A stretch of 64,000 bases of DNA. Source: Porphyromonadaceae bacterium H1. GTDB taxonomy: Bacteria > Bacteroidota > Bacteroidia > Bacteroidales > Paludibacteraceae. A program made the position numbers and the translations under genes. Below the pieces are notes generated by a model. The model did not search any database. It was not told where the DNA came from and was given only the letters and a program-made list of their open reading frames with translations. Shown here one piece after another: positions 19,892 through 28,288 of the stretch (position 1 is its first letter; every line of letters begins with the position of its first letter). The stretch spans positions 32,730-96,729 of the forward strand of contig BDEJ01000001.1 of assembly GCA_001653155.1 (NCBI GenBank), in the 5' to 3' direction.

Positions 19892-19956
19892 AATGATTCT
19901 TGAAAATAGTATGAGTAAGAGCTTTAACTTTATCGGATTTGGATTGCCGGAGGGGC

Positions 19957-21330
19957 TTACTGGCCGTCTGTTGTGTCTTTCGCATTGCAGTTTAAATGCG
20001 GACTTTGGAATCCTAAGCGTTTTAATCCCTTTTGTACGTCGGGATGACTCATGAAGAGCTTCCAAAGTAGGCCCGAACGGTAGTTTTCAATCATTACTGC
20101 TATGGGGCCCTGGTCGATGGCTAAGTAACGCTGAGGATACCAGTGCTGCGTTTCGCTAAAAGCATCGTAAAAGCCGTATTTTCCCCAAAGCAGCTCTCGT
20201 TTCTTGTACAGATAACGCATTACCTGCATGGACTCTTGGGGTGTATATACAATGGAGGAAAGGGCTGCGGTAGGGCTTATAACACCCCAATCGTCACTTT
20301 CGTAGGGCTGATGTGCTGCATAACCGTTGATTGAATAGCTGGCGGAAAGCCCCCAGCAGTCTTCGCCGTATCCTTTGTACTGTTTCGGGTTGCGAATGCA
20401 GTAAGCCCGATTGACAAGGCTGAGATTTTTCATTTCTTCGAAGTAGTCCGCATAACGGTCTTTCAGCCCATTGGGATCTAAACCCAAGAATGAATAATGT
20501 GCCCAAAACAGCGGCCCCGAACCGCTTATGCTTTGATAGCGTAGTTGTAGAGGGAGGTCTTCCGCTTCGTGTGCATCCAGTAGCTTCCCGCTTTCGGCCC
20601 AGCCTTCGTGATAAGCCTCGGCAGGGATGGGGTGAGTGGGGGAGGATGCCGCCAATATGTAAGTTATAAGGCATTCGTTGTAGCCTCGTATCGGGAAATT
20701 CATTTCCCAGGTATGCTCAGCGCTCCAGTGCCAGTAGAGTAGATTCTCTCCTTTGCGATGCCAATCCCAATCGACTTTGCGCCAAAGCTGTTCGATTCGA
20801 GAGGCAATACTCCTCTCTCGTTCGGAATCGTTGCAGTACTGCTGCACACAGAGCAGGCCTTGAAAGAGAAAAGAGCTTTCTACCAGATCACCTCCGTTGT
20901 CTTTTTCGCTGAAAGCCCGTACCTTTCCTGTTTCTCCGTTCCACCAGTGTGGAAAAACTCCGTGGAAACAATCGGCTCTTTCAAGAAAATCCAATACTTT
21001 CTCGAAGCGCTCCATAGCTTCTTCACGTGTGATATAGCCTCTTTCCACTCCTGCAATAATGGCCATAAGCCCAAAACCGCTACCTCCCGATGTTACAATG
21101 TGATAATCGTTCTTCGGATAGATGCCGTCTATGTGATAGCGTTCGCGTGCCAAGCCGCTTGAAGGCTCTGCTCCATCCCAAAAATATTGAAAGCTCCGGT
21201 ATGCTATGCTGTCCAGTAGGGCTTCGTCGGAAATTTCATTTTCCGTATCTCCGGCTTTTTTGTTCGAAGTGCATAAAAGCAGCGAACTTACAAGTATAAG
21301 AAGCAGGAAGTATCTGATGCTTTGCTTCAT
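19957..21330 (-). CDS. GH144-like beta-1,2-glucanase/sophorohydrolase, lipoprotein (annotated elsewhere as glucoamylase family)
   Basis: A 457-residue protein. The signal peptide ends in a lipobox (LLLCTS), so it should be anchored to a membrane. The body is an (alpha/alpha)6-type sequence: SFQYFWDGAEP, VTSGGSGFGLMAI, FPHWWNGETGK, GGDLVESSFLFQGLL, WGLSASYSINGYAAH, PTAALSSIVYTP and AIDQGPIAVMIENYRSGLLWKLF. These motifs are those of the family often auto-named glucoamylase, which includes the GH144 endo- and exo-acting beta-1,2-glucan enzymes of Chitinophaga and Parabacteroides. It lies 4 bases after the GH3 gene and is last in the locus. A second member lies at 25143-26759. Fold and family are fairly sure; linkage specificity is inferred. 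Confidence 0.8.
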   Translation of the reverse strand: MKQSIRYFLLLILVSSLLLCTSNKKAGDTENEISDEALLDSIAYRSFQYFWDGAEPSSGLARERYHIDGIYPKNDYHIVTSGGSGFGLMAIIAGVERGYITREEAMERFEKVLDFLERADCFHGVFPHWWNGETGKVRAFSEKDNGGDLVESSFLFQGLLCVQQYCNDSERERSIASRIEQLWRKVDWDWHRKGENLLYWHWSAEHTWEMNFPIRGYNECLITYILAASSPTHPIPAEAYHEGWAESGKLLDAHEAEDLPLQLRYQSISGSGPLFWAHYSFLGLDPNGLKDRYADYFEEMKNLSLVNRAYCIRNPKQYKGYGEDCWGLSASYSINGYAAHQPYESDDWGVISPTAALSSIVYTPQESMQVMRYLYKKRELLWGKYGFYDAFSETQHWYPQRYLAIDQGPIAVMIENYRSGLLWKLFMSHPDVQKGLKRLGFQSPHLNCNAKDTTDGQ

Positions 21331-21334
21331 GTTT

Positions 21335-23626
21335 TTAGTTTTCTTTTAACTCGAATTTTGCCGTTTTTACATCGCGGCTGTTAGTCCCGATCATTATCTC
21401 AAAATCGCCCGCTTCGGCAACATGCTTCAGATCATAATTGTAAAATTTTAGCATTTCTGCCGTAACAGTAAAGCTCACCTCCCGGCTTTCTCCTGCCTGA
21501 AGTGTAACTTTTTGGAATCCTTTCAGCTCTTTCACCGGTCGGGTAACACTTCCTTCGCAATCGCGTATGTACAGTTGCACCACTTCGCTTCCGGCAAACG
21601 AGCCGCTGTTGCGCAGCACAATACTTGCTGTGAGTTGATTGTTGAAATTCATCTCCTTGCTGCTCAGCCGGATCTCGCTATACTCGAAACTCGTATAGCT
21701 GAGTCCGTAGCCAAAAGGATAGAGGGCATCGTTGTCCACATCCAAGTAGTTGCTCCGGAATTTCTCGAACCACTTTCCTGTCGCCAACGGTCGCCCCGTA
21801 TTTTTATGATTGTAATACAGAGGTATCTGTCCCAGATTCTTAGGGAAGGTACAAGTCAGTTTCCCGCTTGGATTTACCTCGCCGAAGAGGACATCAGCAA
21901 TGGCTTCTGCTGCTTCACTTCCGCCGAACCACACGTTTAAAATCGACTGGACGTGGGCATCCTCCCAAGAGAGCGTAAGCGGTCGTCCAGTAAACAGAAG
22001 CAATACGACCGGTTTGCCTGTTTTGACCAATTCCTTTAAAAGCCGTTGTTGCGCATCGGGGATGTCCAAATTGCTGCGTGAACTCGACTCTCCGCTCATT
22101 TCTGAAGACTCGCCTAAGGCGGCAAGAATCACATCGCATCGTTGAGCCGTCTCCAAAGCTTCTTTTAGGAGTGTTTCGTGGCTCCGGGAATCTCGTCCTA
22201 ACTCCCGTCCGAACATTGTTGCCCGTGCTTCCAATTCGGCATCTTCCGTCAAATTGCTACCTTTGGCGTAGTGAATCTTACTGCTGTCTCCGATTGCTTT
22301 TTGGAGGGCTTCGAGGAGTGTTGTGGGTTTGCTCAGGTCGGCGGCAACGCTCCAAGTCCCGGGCATATTCGACCGAGTGTTGGCTAAAGGCCCGATTAGG
22401 GCTATGGAAGCCTGCTTCTTGAGAGGGAGCAGCCCGTCTTGGTTCTTTAAAAGAACGAAACTTTCGGAAGCTATTCTGCGTGCTTTGTCTCGATGTTCCT
22501 GAGTATAAATGTTTTTTGATCGACGTGTGCCGTCGCAATATTTGTAAGGGTTATCAAATAGTCCCAACTTGTATTTGGCTTCCAATATACGCCGGCAAGC
22601 TTTGTTGATGTCGTTTTCGGTTATTTTCTTTTCATCCAAGGACTTTTTTAGTGTACTTAGAAAACCTTCACTAACCATATCCATGTCAATACCGGCTTTC
22701 AAAGCACGCGCCGATACATTTTGCAAATTCCCGATCCCATGTGCGATCATTTCGCTGATGCCGGTGTAGTCGCTTACGACAAATCCCTCGAAACCCCATT
22801 TCTCACGTAATACCTCCGTCATCAGCCATTTGTTTCCACTGGCCGGGACGCCGTCCACCTCGTTGAAAGAGGCCATTACAGAAGCAACTCCGGCCTCGAC
22901 TGCAGCTTGATAGGGATACATGTACTCGTTGAACATACGCTGGCGGCTCATATCCACAGTGTTGTAGTCGCGTCCGCCTTCAGGAGCCCCGTAGAGGGCA
23001 TAGTGTTTCACACAGGCCATGATGTGTGTCGGGTCGGAGTAGCTGTTGTCTTGCTGATAGCCTTTTATCATGGCTTTGGCTATTTGTCCGCCCAGGAAAG
23101 GGTCTTCTCCGTTACCCTCGGAAACACGCCCCCAACGCGGGTCTCTCGATACGTCCACCATCGGACTGAAAGTCCAGCAGATACCATCCGAACTTGCCTC
23201 TATGGCTGCGATGCGTGCGGATTCTTCTATTGCTTCCATATTCCATGAGCAGGATAATCCCAATGGAATCGGGAAAACGGTTTCGTAGCCATGGATTACA
23301 TCCATACCGAAAATGAGGGGGATTTTCAATCGGCTTTCTTCTACGGCAACACGTTGTATCTCACGTATCTTTTCTACCCCCTTTATATTGAACAACCCTC
23401 CTATTTGTCCCGATCGAATTTTCTCCGCGGTATTGGAGTTACGGGCTTGTCCGGTTACAATGTCTCCACCTCCGCTGAGGTTAAGCTGACCGATTTTTTC
23501 ATCTAAAGTCATTTCGTCCATTAACTTGTTGACAAATCGGCTCATTTCGGAAGTTTCTTTTTGTTGTTGAGTGCAGGCTATTGCCCCCAAGCTGCAGAGT
23601 AATAGCAGGGGAAATATTTTTTTCAT
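21335..23626 (-). CDS. bglX: GH3 beta-glucosidase, lipoprotein (BglX-like)
   Basis: A 763-residue glycoside hydrolase family 3 enzyme with a lipobox signal peptide (GAIACTQ). The (beta/alpha)8 domain has the nucleophile Asp in VVSDYTGI near residue 285; the alpha/beta sandwich has AALGESSEMSGE with the likely acid/base Glu. A C-terminal fibronectin-III-like domain (GSEVVQLYIRD, PVKELKGFQKVTLQAGE) completes the three-domain BglX layout. It probably removes terminal glucose from oligosaccharides released by the two GH144-like enzymes; sophorose-active GH3 enzymes are known in Bacteroides. It lies between the T9SS-tailed binding-protein gene and a GH144-like gene in one operon. Confidence 0.92.
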   Translation of the reverse strand: MKKIFPLLLLCSLGAIACTQQQKETSEMSRFVNKLMDEMTLDEKIGQLNLSGGGDIVTGQARNSNTAEKIRSGQIGGLFNIKGVEKIREIQRVAVEESRLKIPLIFGMDVIHGYETVFPIPLGLSCSWNMEAIEESARIAAIEASSDGICWTFSPMVDVSRDPRWGRVSEGNGEDPFLGGQIAKAMIKGYQQDNSYSDPTHIMACVKHYALYGAPEGGRDYNTVDMSRQRMFNEYMYPYQAAVEAGVASVMASFNEVDGVPASGNKWLMTEVLREKWGFEGFVVSDYTGISEMIAHGIGNLQNVSARALKAGIDMDMVSEGFLSTLKKSLDEKKITENDINKACRRILEAKYKLGLFDNPYKYCDGTRRSKNIYTQEHRDKARRIASESFVLLKNQDGLLPLKKQASIALIGPLANTRSNMPGTWSVAADLSKPTTLLEALQKAIGDSSKIHYAKGSNLTEDAELEARATMFGRELGRDSRSHETLLKEALETAQRCDVILAALGESSEMSGESSSRSNLDIPDAQQRLLKELVKTGKPVVLLLFTGRPLTLSWEDAHVQSILNVWFGGSEAAEAIADVLFGEVNPSGKLTCTFPKNLGQIPLYYNHKNTGRPLATGKWFEKFRSNYLDVDNDALYPFGYGLSYTSFEYSEIRLSSKEMNFNNQLTASIVLRNSGSFAGSEVVQLYIRDCEGSVTRPVKELKGFQKVTLQAGESREVSFTVTAEMLKFYNYDLKHVAEAGDFEIMIGTNSRDVKTAKFELKEN

Positions 23627-23703
23627 CGTATAATCTGTTTTTGGAGAAGTCGTTTTTATGCTGCAGGGCCTTGTTTCGGGAGGGTGTCCTGTCTTTTTTA
23701 ATA

Positions 23704-23755
23704 TTTCGGAAAAGGAGAAATTGCCGGGCAGGTTTAAATTTCTCCTTTTCCGAAA
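23704..23755 (-). terminator. Long hairpin between the T9SS-tailed protein gene and the GH3 gene
   Basis: Arms of 19 bases (TTTCGGAAAAGGAGAAATT at 23704-23722 and its complement at 23737-23755) with a 14-base loop. It begins 8 bases after the stop of the upstream gene. On the minus strand it is followed by ATATTAAAAAAGAC, which lacks an immediate T-run. It may therefore work as a partial terminator or 3'-end stabiliser inside the operon, lowering GH3 and GH144 expression relative to SusC/D. Confidence 0.6.
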
Positions 23756-23762
23756 AGCGAAT

Positions 23763-25106
23763 TTATTGTACGACTATCTTAGCATTCCCGCTTTGAGTGG
23801 ATACGAAATAGATACCTTTCTGCAGTGTAACGTCAAAGATTCCGTTTATCAACTCACCTTCAGCTATATTGCGTCCTGTTGTGTCGAATATTTGCACCTT
23901 TCCGTTTATGTTTCCGGCAAAAAGAGTGTTGTCGCTGTAGTAAACCGAAATAGCTTCTAATTTAGAGCTCCGCACCGAAGAGTTCTTTGCTTTTAAGTAA
24001 GCTATGTCGTCTATGTAGAGCGTGTGTTCGACATTGTCGGCTTGATCTTGAGAAAAAAAGACGCCTTTCACAGACTCTTTGTTGGTAAAGCTGGCATTTG
24101 CAGCCCAAATATCAGCCAGAGGAACAAAAACTTCCGTCCACGTTTTTGCTGCCAAATCACTATTTAAATAATTGCCGAGTTTTACTTTGCCCGTTTTGTT
24201 GGGGTTTCCTGAGGTAGCTTCCAGATAGATTTGGGGTAGATCTTTTTTAGCTAATGCGCTGGGCGAATAAATCCAAAGACGGAGGAAATTCTTGTCCAAT
24301 AGGTCTTTCCCTTTCCAGTTATTGGTGGCAATAGCAGCCCAAGAACCTCCTGATGCGGATTTCCAAGTAAGCTCCAAGGCATTCCCGCTGCGACTAACTG
24401 CGGTTGTACAAGGTATTTTGCCGGGTTTTCCTTCGGGAGCCTTTAAGGTGCTGGGCGCTTGTACGTTTGCCCAGCTGGCATCGAGATAAGTGTTGTTGGC
24501 ACTGTTGTCGAAGAGGGTGATCACAGGCTCTTCCTCAACTACCACGGAGGGGTCGTAAATAACTTCAATATCATCGATGTAAACGACTGCCTTGGCATCA
24601 ATGGGAGTGTAGAAGTCCGGTTGTAATCCCAATCCGGTTATTTTACTTTTGTGTAAGTCTTTCTTTACCAGATCAAAAGTCAATAACTCCCATTCATTTG
24701 TTTTGGAAGCAGGCGCTTCAGCTAAAAACTCGTTATTGCCTCCGGCAATGCAGTTGATACGCATTTGCGAAGTTGAATTTTTACGCAAATACTTAATGGT
24801 TATTTTGGCATATCCTCTTGGTATGGATTTTTTAAGCTGGCTGTAGAAGCCCGCCCATATTTGATTGTCTCCGGTATCGTAACGCTTCCATTCCCATACT
24901 TTGTTGCTGGTGTTGATACCGGCTTTTTTAGGATTATCCACAATGGCTACGTCGAAAGATGCCCCCGGGTTGATGTTTACCTGTTCGGTAAAACCGACCG
25001 TGTTGTTTTCGAAGTTCTCCAATACAAAAGATGCTAACTGAGCTCTCAGACTCATTCCTGCGCTTATCGTAAGAGCAAGGGCAATAGATAAAAATACTTT
25101 TTTCAT
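23763..25106 (-). CDS. Secreted two-domain carbohydrate-binding-like protein with T9SS sorting domain
   Basis: A 447-residue exported protein (signal peptide ending SLRAQ, no lipobox). Residues about 25-195 and 205-375 are two jelly-roll-like repeats, each closing with a YIDDI strand (VVYIDDIEVIYD and HTLYIDDIAYLKA), as in CBM-type beta-sandwiches. Residues about 380-447 form a type A T9SS C-terminal domain: KVQIFDTTGRNIAEG, FDVTLQKGIYFVST and a final KIVVQ. It should cross the outer membrane by T9SS and be surface-attached or released. It stands where other loci encode a SusE/F-type lipoprotein, so I infer a glycan-binding role. No catalytic residues are recognised. Confidence 0.75.
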   Translation of the reverse strand: MKKVFLSIALALTISAGMSLRAQLASFVLENFENNTVGFTEQVNINPGASFDVAIVDNPKKAGINTSNKVWEWKRYDTGDNQIWAGFYSQLKKSIPRGYAKITIKYLRKNSTSQMRINCIAGGNNEFLAEAPASKTNEWELLTFDLVKKDLHKSKITGLGLQPDFYTPIDAKAVVYIDDIEVIYDPSVVVEEEPVITLFDNSANNTYLDASWANVQAPSTLKAPEGKPGKIPCTTAVSRSGNALELTWKSASGGSWAAIATNNWKGKDLLDKNFLRLWIYSPSALAKKDLPQIYLEATSGNPNKTGKVKLGNYLNSDLAAKTWTEVFVPLADIWAANASFTNKESVKGVFFSQDQADNVEHTLYIDDIAYLKAKNSSVRSSKLEAISVYYSDNTLFAGNINGKVQIFDTTGRNIAEGELINGIFDVTLQKGIYFVSTQSGNAKIVVQ

Positions 25107-25142
25107 GATGCTTAATTTTAAAAGGATTATACAAGTGTTTAG

Positions 25143-26759
25143 TTATCGAAGTCTTACTGCCAAGGAATATTTCTTTCCATCGGGAGTATTCATTTTTATC
25201 GTGTAGTTTTTTCCGTTTATAATATCTTTGTGATCAAACGAATATTGGTTTTCTCCGTATTGCGAATATTGGTTCTCGGAGCTGATAATTTTATTTTGTT
25301 TGTCGATGATCTCGAAAGTCGTGTTTCCGGCTTCTTCGCAATAATATTCCAGTTCGTAGCGTTCACGGTCGGGGTGGCGCATCATGTCGTAGCTTCCCGA
25401 GAGCGATTCCGGCATTACCCTGATGAATCCCTGTTGATACTTAGGAGCGCTGATGCCTGCAGCTGATAAGCCGCGTTGGATGTGTTCGTTTTTCATCAGC
25501 AGCTTCCAAATCAAGCCGCTTCGATAATTCTCCATCATAACTACGATGGGACCTTGATCGATGGCCAGATGCCGCTTTTCGGAGCTTTGAGTTTCGAGGC
25601 AATAGGAGTCTCCAAAACCGTACTTCCCTGTTAACCAGCTTTTCTTGCTCAGAGACAATAAGACCTGCGTGCTGTAAAAAGGAGTGTAAGGAAAGGAGCT
25701 CAGAGCTGCCGTAGGGGCAATGACGCCATCGTCTTGTTGAGGGGAGCGTGCCTTGTATATCCAAGGTGGACGCCCTCCGTAGCAAGCCGTCAGTCCCCAG
25801 TTGCTTTCGTCATAGCGGAAGGTTTTGGGAGCCTCCCTAAGGCAATAATGCCGGTTGATAAGTGTGTGTGCCGTATTCTGCTCCCAGTAATTTAAGTTCG
25901 CATCGGCTACGAGTTTGGGGTCGATACCTAAAAAAGAATAATGGGCGAAAAACAGAGGACCTCCGTAATCGGGGCCGAGAGGAAGCTTGTAGCCAAAAAA
26001 TTCCCGGTTCGGATGCAGGTAAGCTCCGTTTCGCATCCATCCGGAGTTGTATTGCTCTACTGTGATGTTGTGCGGATCCGGAGCGGCCAAAGCCAATACG
26101 TAAGCGATCCATGCTTCATTCCATCCGCTGATGTCGAGCTTAAAACGCTTCTCTTGCGAATACCAAAGCCATTTAAGACTATTTCCTCCGGCGGTATAAA
26201 AGCGCCAATCCACGGTTTTCCAAAAAGATGCTACCGAGTCACGAACTTCTTGCTCCCTTGTGTCGATGGCATTGAAATATTCCGAGGCGCATAGTAATCC
26301 GGCCATCAAAAAGGCGCTTTCGACCACATCGCCTGTTTTTACCTGATCGCCGAAGGGATGTGCCGTCGCATCGGGATTGTACCAGTGTGACCACATTCCT
26401 CTGAAGCGTTCTGCTTGCCCAAGGAAACGAACGATGGAGAGCATCCGCTCCAGAGCCTCTTCGCGGCTGATCCACTTGCGTTCTATCCCTACAATCAAGG
26501 ACATGATGCCGAATCCGCTTCCTCCCGATGTGATAACTTCTCCCCGTTCGTTGCCTTCCAAAGCGAGGCCTGTGGGGGAGGCTCCGTCGTAAAAGAAGCG
26601 AAAACTGCGTTCTTGCCATTCGTCGAGCAAAGGGCGCACAGAGGCGGGAGTGTAGGTCTTGTCCTGTTTCTGAACGATGATCGTCTCCTCCTCTTTTTGC
26701 CTGCAACACTGCAGGATCAGTACTACTATGCCTAAGCTAAGCAAGATATGCCGTTTCAT
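25143..26759 (-). CDS. GH144-like glycoside hydrolase with extra C-terminal beta domain, lipoprotein
   Basis: A 538-residue paralogue of the 19957-21330 protein. The signal peptide has a lipobox (LILQCC). The catalytic region (to about residue 430) repeats the family motifs: SFRFFYDGASP, VITSGGSGFGIMSL, MWSHWYNPD, TGDVVESAFLMAGLL, APTAALSSFPYTP and AIDQGPIVVMMENYRSGLIWKLL. About 100 residues follow that the other copy lacks, rich in beta-strand pattern (TTFEIIDKQNKIISSE, GKNYTIKM). The frame extends to 26795, but the ATG at 26759 follows AAGGAA and opens the signal peptide, and the longer form would overlap susD. The pair may divide endo and exo activity. Confidence 0.8.
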   Translation of the reverse strand: MKRHILLSLGIVVLILQCCRQKEEETIIVQKQDKTYTPASVRPLLDEWQERSFRFFYDGASPTGLALEGNERGEVITSGGSGFGIMSLIVGIERKWISREEALERMLSIVRFLGQAERFRGMWSHWYNPDATAHPFGDQVKTGDVVESAFLMAGLLCASEYFNAIDTREQEVRDSVASFWKTVDWRFYTAGGNSLKWLWYSQEKRFKLDISGWNEAWIAYVLALAAPDPHNITVEQYNSGWMRNGAYLHPNREFFGYKLPLGPDYGGPLFFAHYSFLGIDPKLVADANLNYWEQNTAHTLINRHYCLREAPKTFRYDESNWGLTACYGGRPPWIYKARSPQQDDGVIAPTAALSSFPYTPFYSTQVLLSLSKKSWLTGKYGFGDSYCLETQSSEKRHLAIDQGPIVVMMENYRSGLIWKLLMKNEHIQRGLSAAGISAPKYQQGFIRVMPESLSGSYDMMRHPDRERYELEYYCEEAGNTTFEIIDKQNKIISSENQYSQYGENQYSFDHKDIINGKNYTIKMNTPDGKKYSLAVRLR

Positions 26760-26791
26760 TTCCTTGTTGTAATCTGTCCGTATGCTTTCTT

Positions 26792-28276
26792 TCAATAGCC
26801 GGGATTTTGTACGATGACTCCCTCCGATCTGTCAATTTCTTCTTGCGGGATGGGGAAAAGTTCGTGCTTGTTGGGTACAAAATTAGGAATAACGTCTTTG
26901 GCGATGCCCCAGCGCACCAAATCGAAGAAGCGTTCGAATTCCAAGGCTAATTCAATGCGTCGCTCCTGCCGGATCTTTTCACGGAGTATGCTGCTTTCAC
27001 GCTCTGTTATTTCGGGTAAAACGGAAGGATTGCCTCCTCGTGCCCGGCTTCGTACCATTTCGAGTTTTGTCAAAGCTTCGTCGATATTACCTGTTTCAAG
27101 TGCTGCCTCGGCATGCATGAGCAATACATCTGCATAGCGAATGATACGGATATTCATCCAATAGCCTTGTGAAAAGGGCGGTCGTCCGAAAATGCCCCGC
27201 TCGGATGCTCGTACGTAAGCTTTCTTATTGAAATAGGGATAGCTACCGGCCGCTACTTTCACTTTTCTGTCGTCCAGCATATCTCCGTCTGCAATTACAG
27301 TTGCTTCCTTTCGCGGGTCGCCTGCTTCGTAAGAGTCCATTAAAAGCTGACTTGGTGCGTTAAAACCCCAGCCCATGTTCGGAACTCCCCGGACACCTTG
27401 TACTTGAGCCCATTGGCTTCCTGCTTGTATTTTATCGTCAGGTTTAAATTCGCAGTTCACTTCGAATACGGATTCCGGCCCGAATTCGTTCGCTTCGGTC
27501 CAAATATCAGCATAAGCTGTTGTGAGAGCATTGTCGCCCGAAGCAATGATGGCAGAAGTCATACTGAGGGTTTCGCTCCATTTGTTTTGATACATGTAAG
27601 TCTTGGCCAATACAGCCCGGGCTGCGTTGGCAGTTGCTCGGCCTGACCTCCCTGTAGCGATGAGGTTTTCACGGGAGGGTAGGAGCGGAATGGCTTGCAG
27701 CAGGTCTTCTTCAATGTGCTTCCAAATTTCTTCTCGCGAGGAGCGAGCCGGTTTTTTAGCTCCCGAGGTCAAGACTTTATCCATGTAAGGAACTCCTCCG
27801 AAAGCCTGAGCCAAGCGATAGTACATTACGGCACGCAGAAACAAAGCCTCGGACTTCAGCACTTCCATCGATACTCCCGATTCGGACAGTAAATTGATTG
27901 TTTCCAATGCCTCGTTGCTTTTGCTGATGGCTTTGTAGCAAGCGTTGTAGAAATTGACAATCTGCGCTGTAGATGCTCCGTAGCTCATAGGTTTAAATTC
28001 GAGGGCTCCGCCACCGCCGTCGTTCGGAAGGCTCCCTTTTTCCGCATCGGGAGTGGTGTAGTTGTGCATCCCCAGAACCGGAAATATAAAATGATAATCG
28101 CGTAGCGATTCGTATGCCAACACAACGTAGGACTCGGCAATAATTTCCGAAGGAATGCTATCCGACGGTTTGTAGTTTCCGGGATGGTAGTAGCCTTTAG
28201 GGTAGCGTGTGAGGAAGTCGTCGGAACAACTTAGCATCAAAGCACTTGAAATTAGAAATACAAAAACTTGTTTCAT
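26792..28276 (-). CDS. susD: SusD-family starch-binding-like outer-membrane lipoprotein
   Basis: A 494-residue RagB/SusD nutrient-uptake lipoprotein (lipobox LMLSCSDDFL). TPR-like helices and the C-terminal signature region IRYADVLLMHAEAALETGNIDEALTKLEMVRSR (given here in parts) and RIELALEFERFFDLVRWG are typical. It forms the lid of the SusC transporter and captures oligosaccharide at the cell surface. It lies 12 bases after susC, the invariant pair order. Ligand cannot be read from the sequence; context suggests a beta-glucan. Confidence 0.95.
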   Translation of the reverse strand: MKQVFVFLISSALMLSCSDDFLTRYPKGYYHPGNYKPSDSIPSEIIAESYVVLAYESLRDYHFIFPVLGMHNYTTPDAEKGSLPNDGGGGALEFKPMSYGASTAQIVNFYNACYKAISKSNEALETINLLSESGVSMEVLKSEALFLRAVMYYRLAQAFGGVPYMDKVLTSGAKKPARSSREEIWKHIEEDLLQAIPLLPSRENLIATGRSGRATANAARAVLAKTYMYQNKWSETLSMTSAIIASGDNALTTAYADIWTEANEFGPESVFEVNCEFKPDDKIQAGSQWAQVQGVRGVPNMGWGFNAPSQLLMDSYEAGDPRKEATVIADGDMLDDRKVKVAAGSYPYFNKKAYVRASERGIFGRPPFSQGYWMNIRIIRYADVLLMHAEAALETGNIDEALTKLEMVRSRARGGNPSVLPEITERESSILREKIRQERRIELALEFERFFDLVRWGIAKDVIPNFVPNKHELFPIPQEEIDRSEGVIVQNPGY

Positions 28277-28288
28277 GATAGCTGATTG

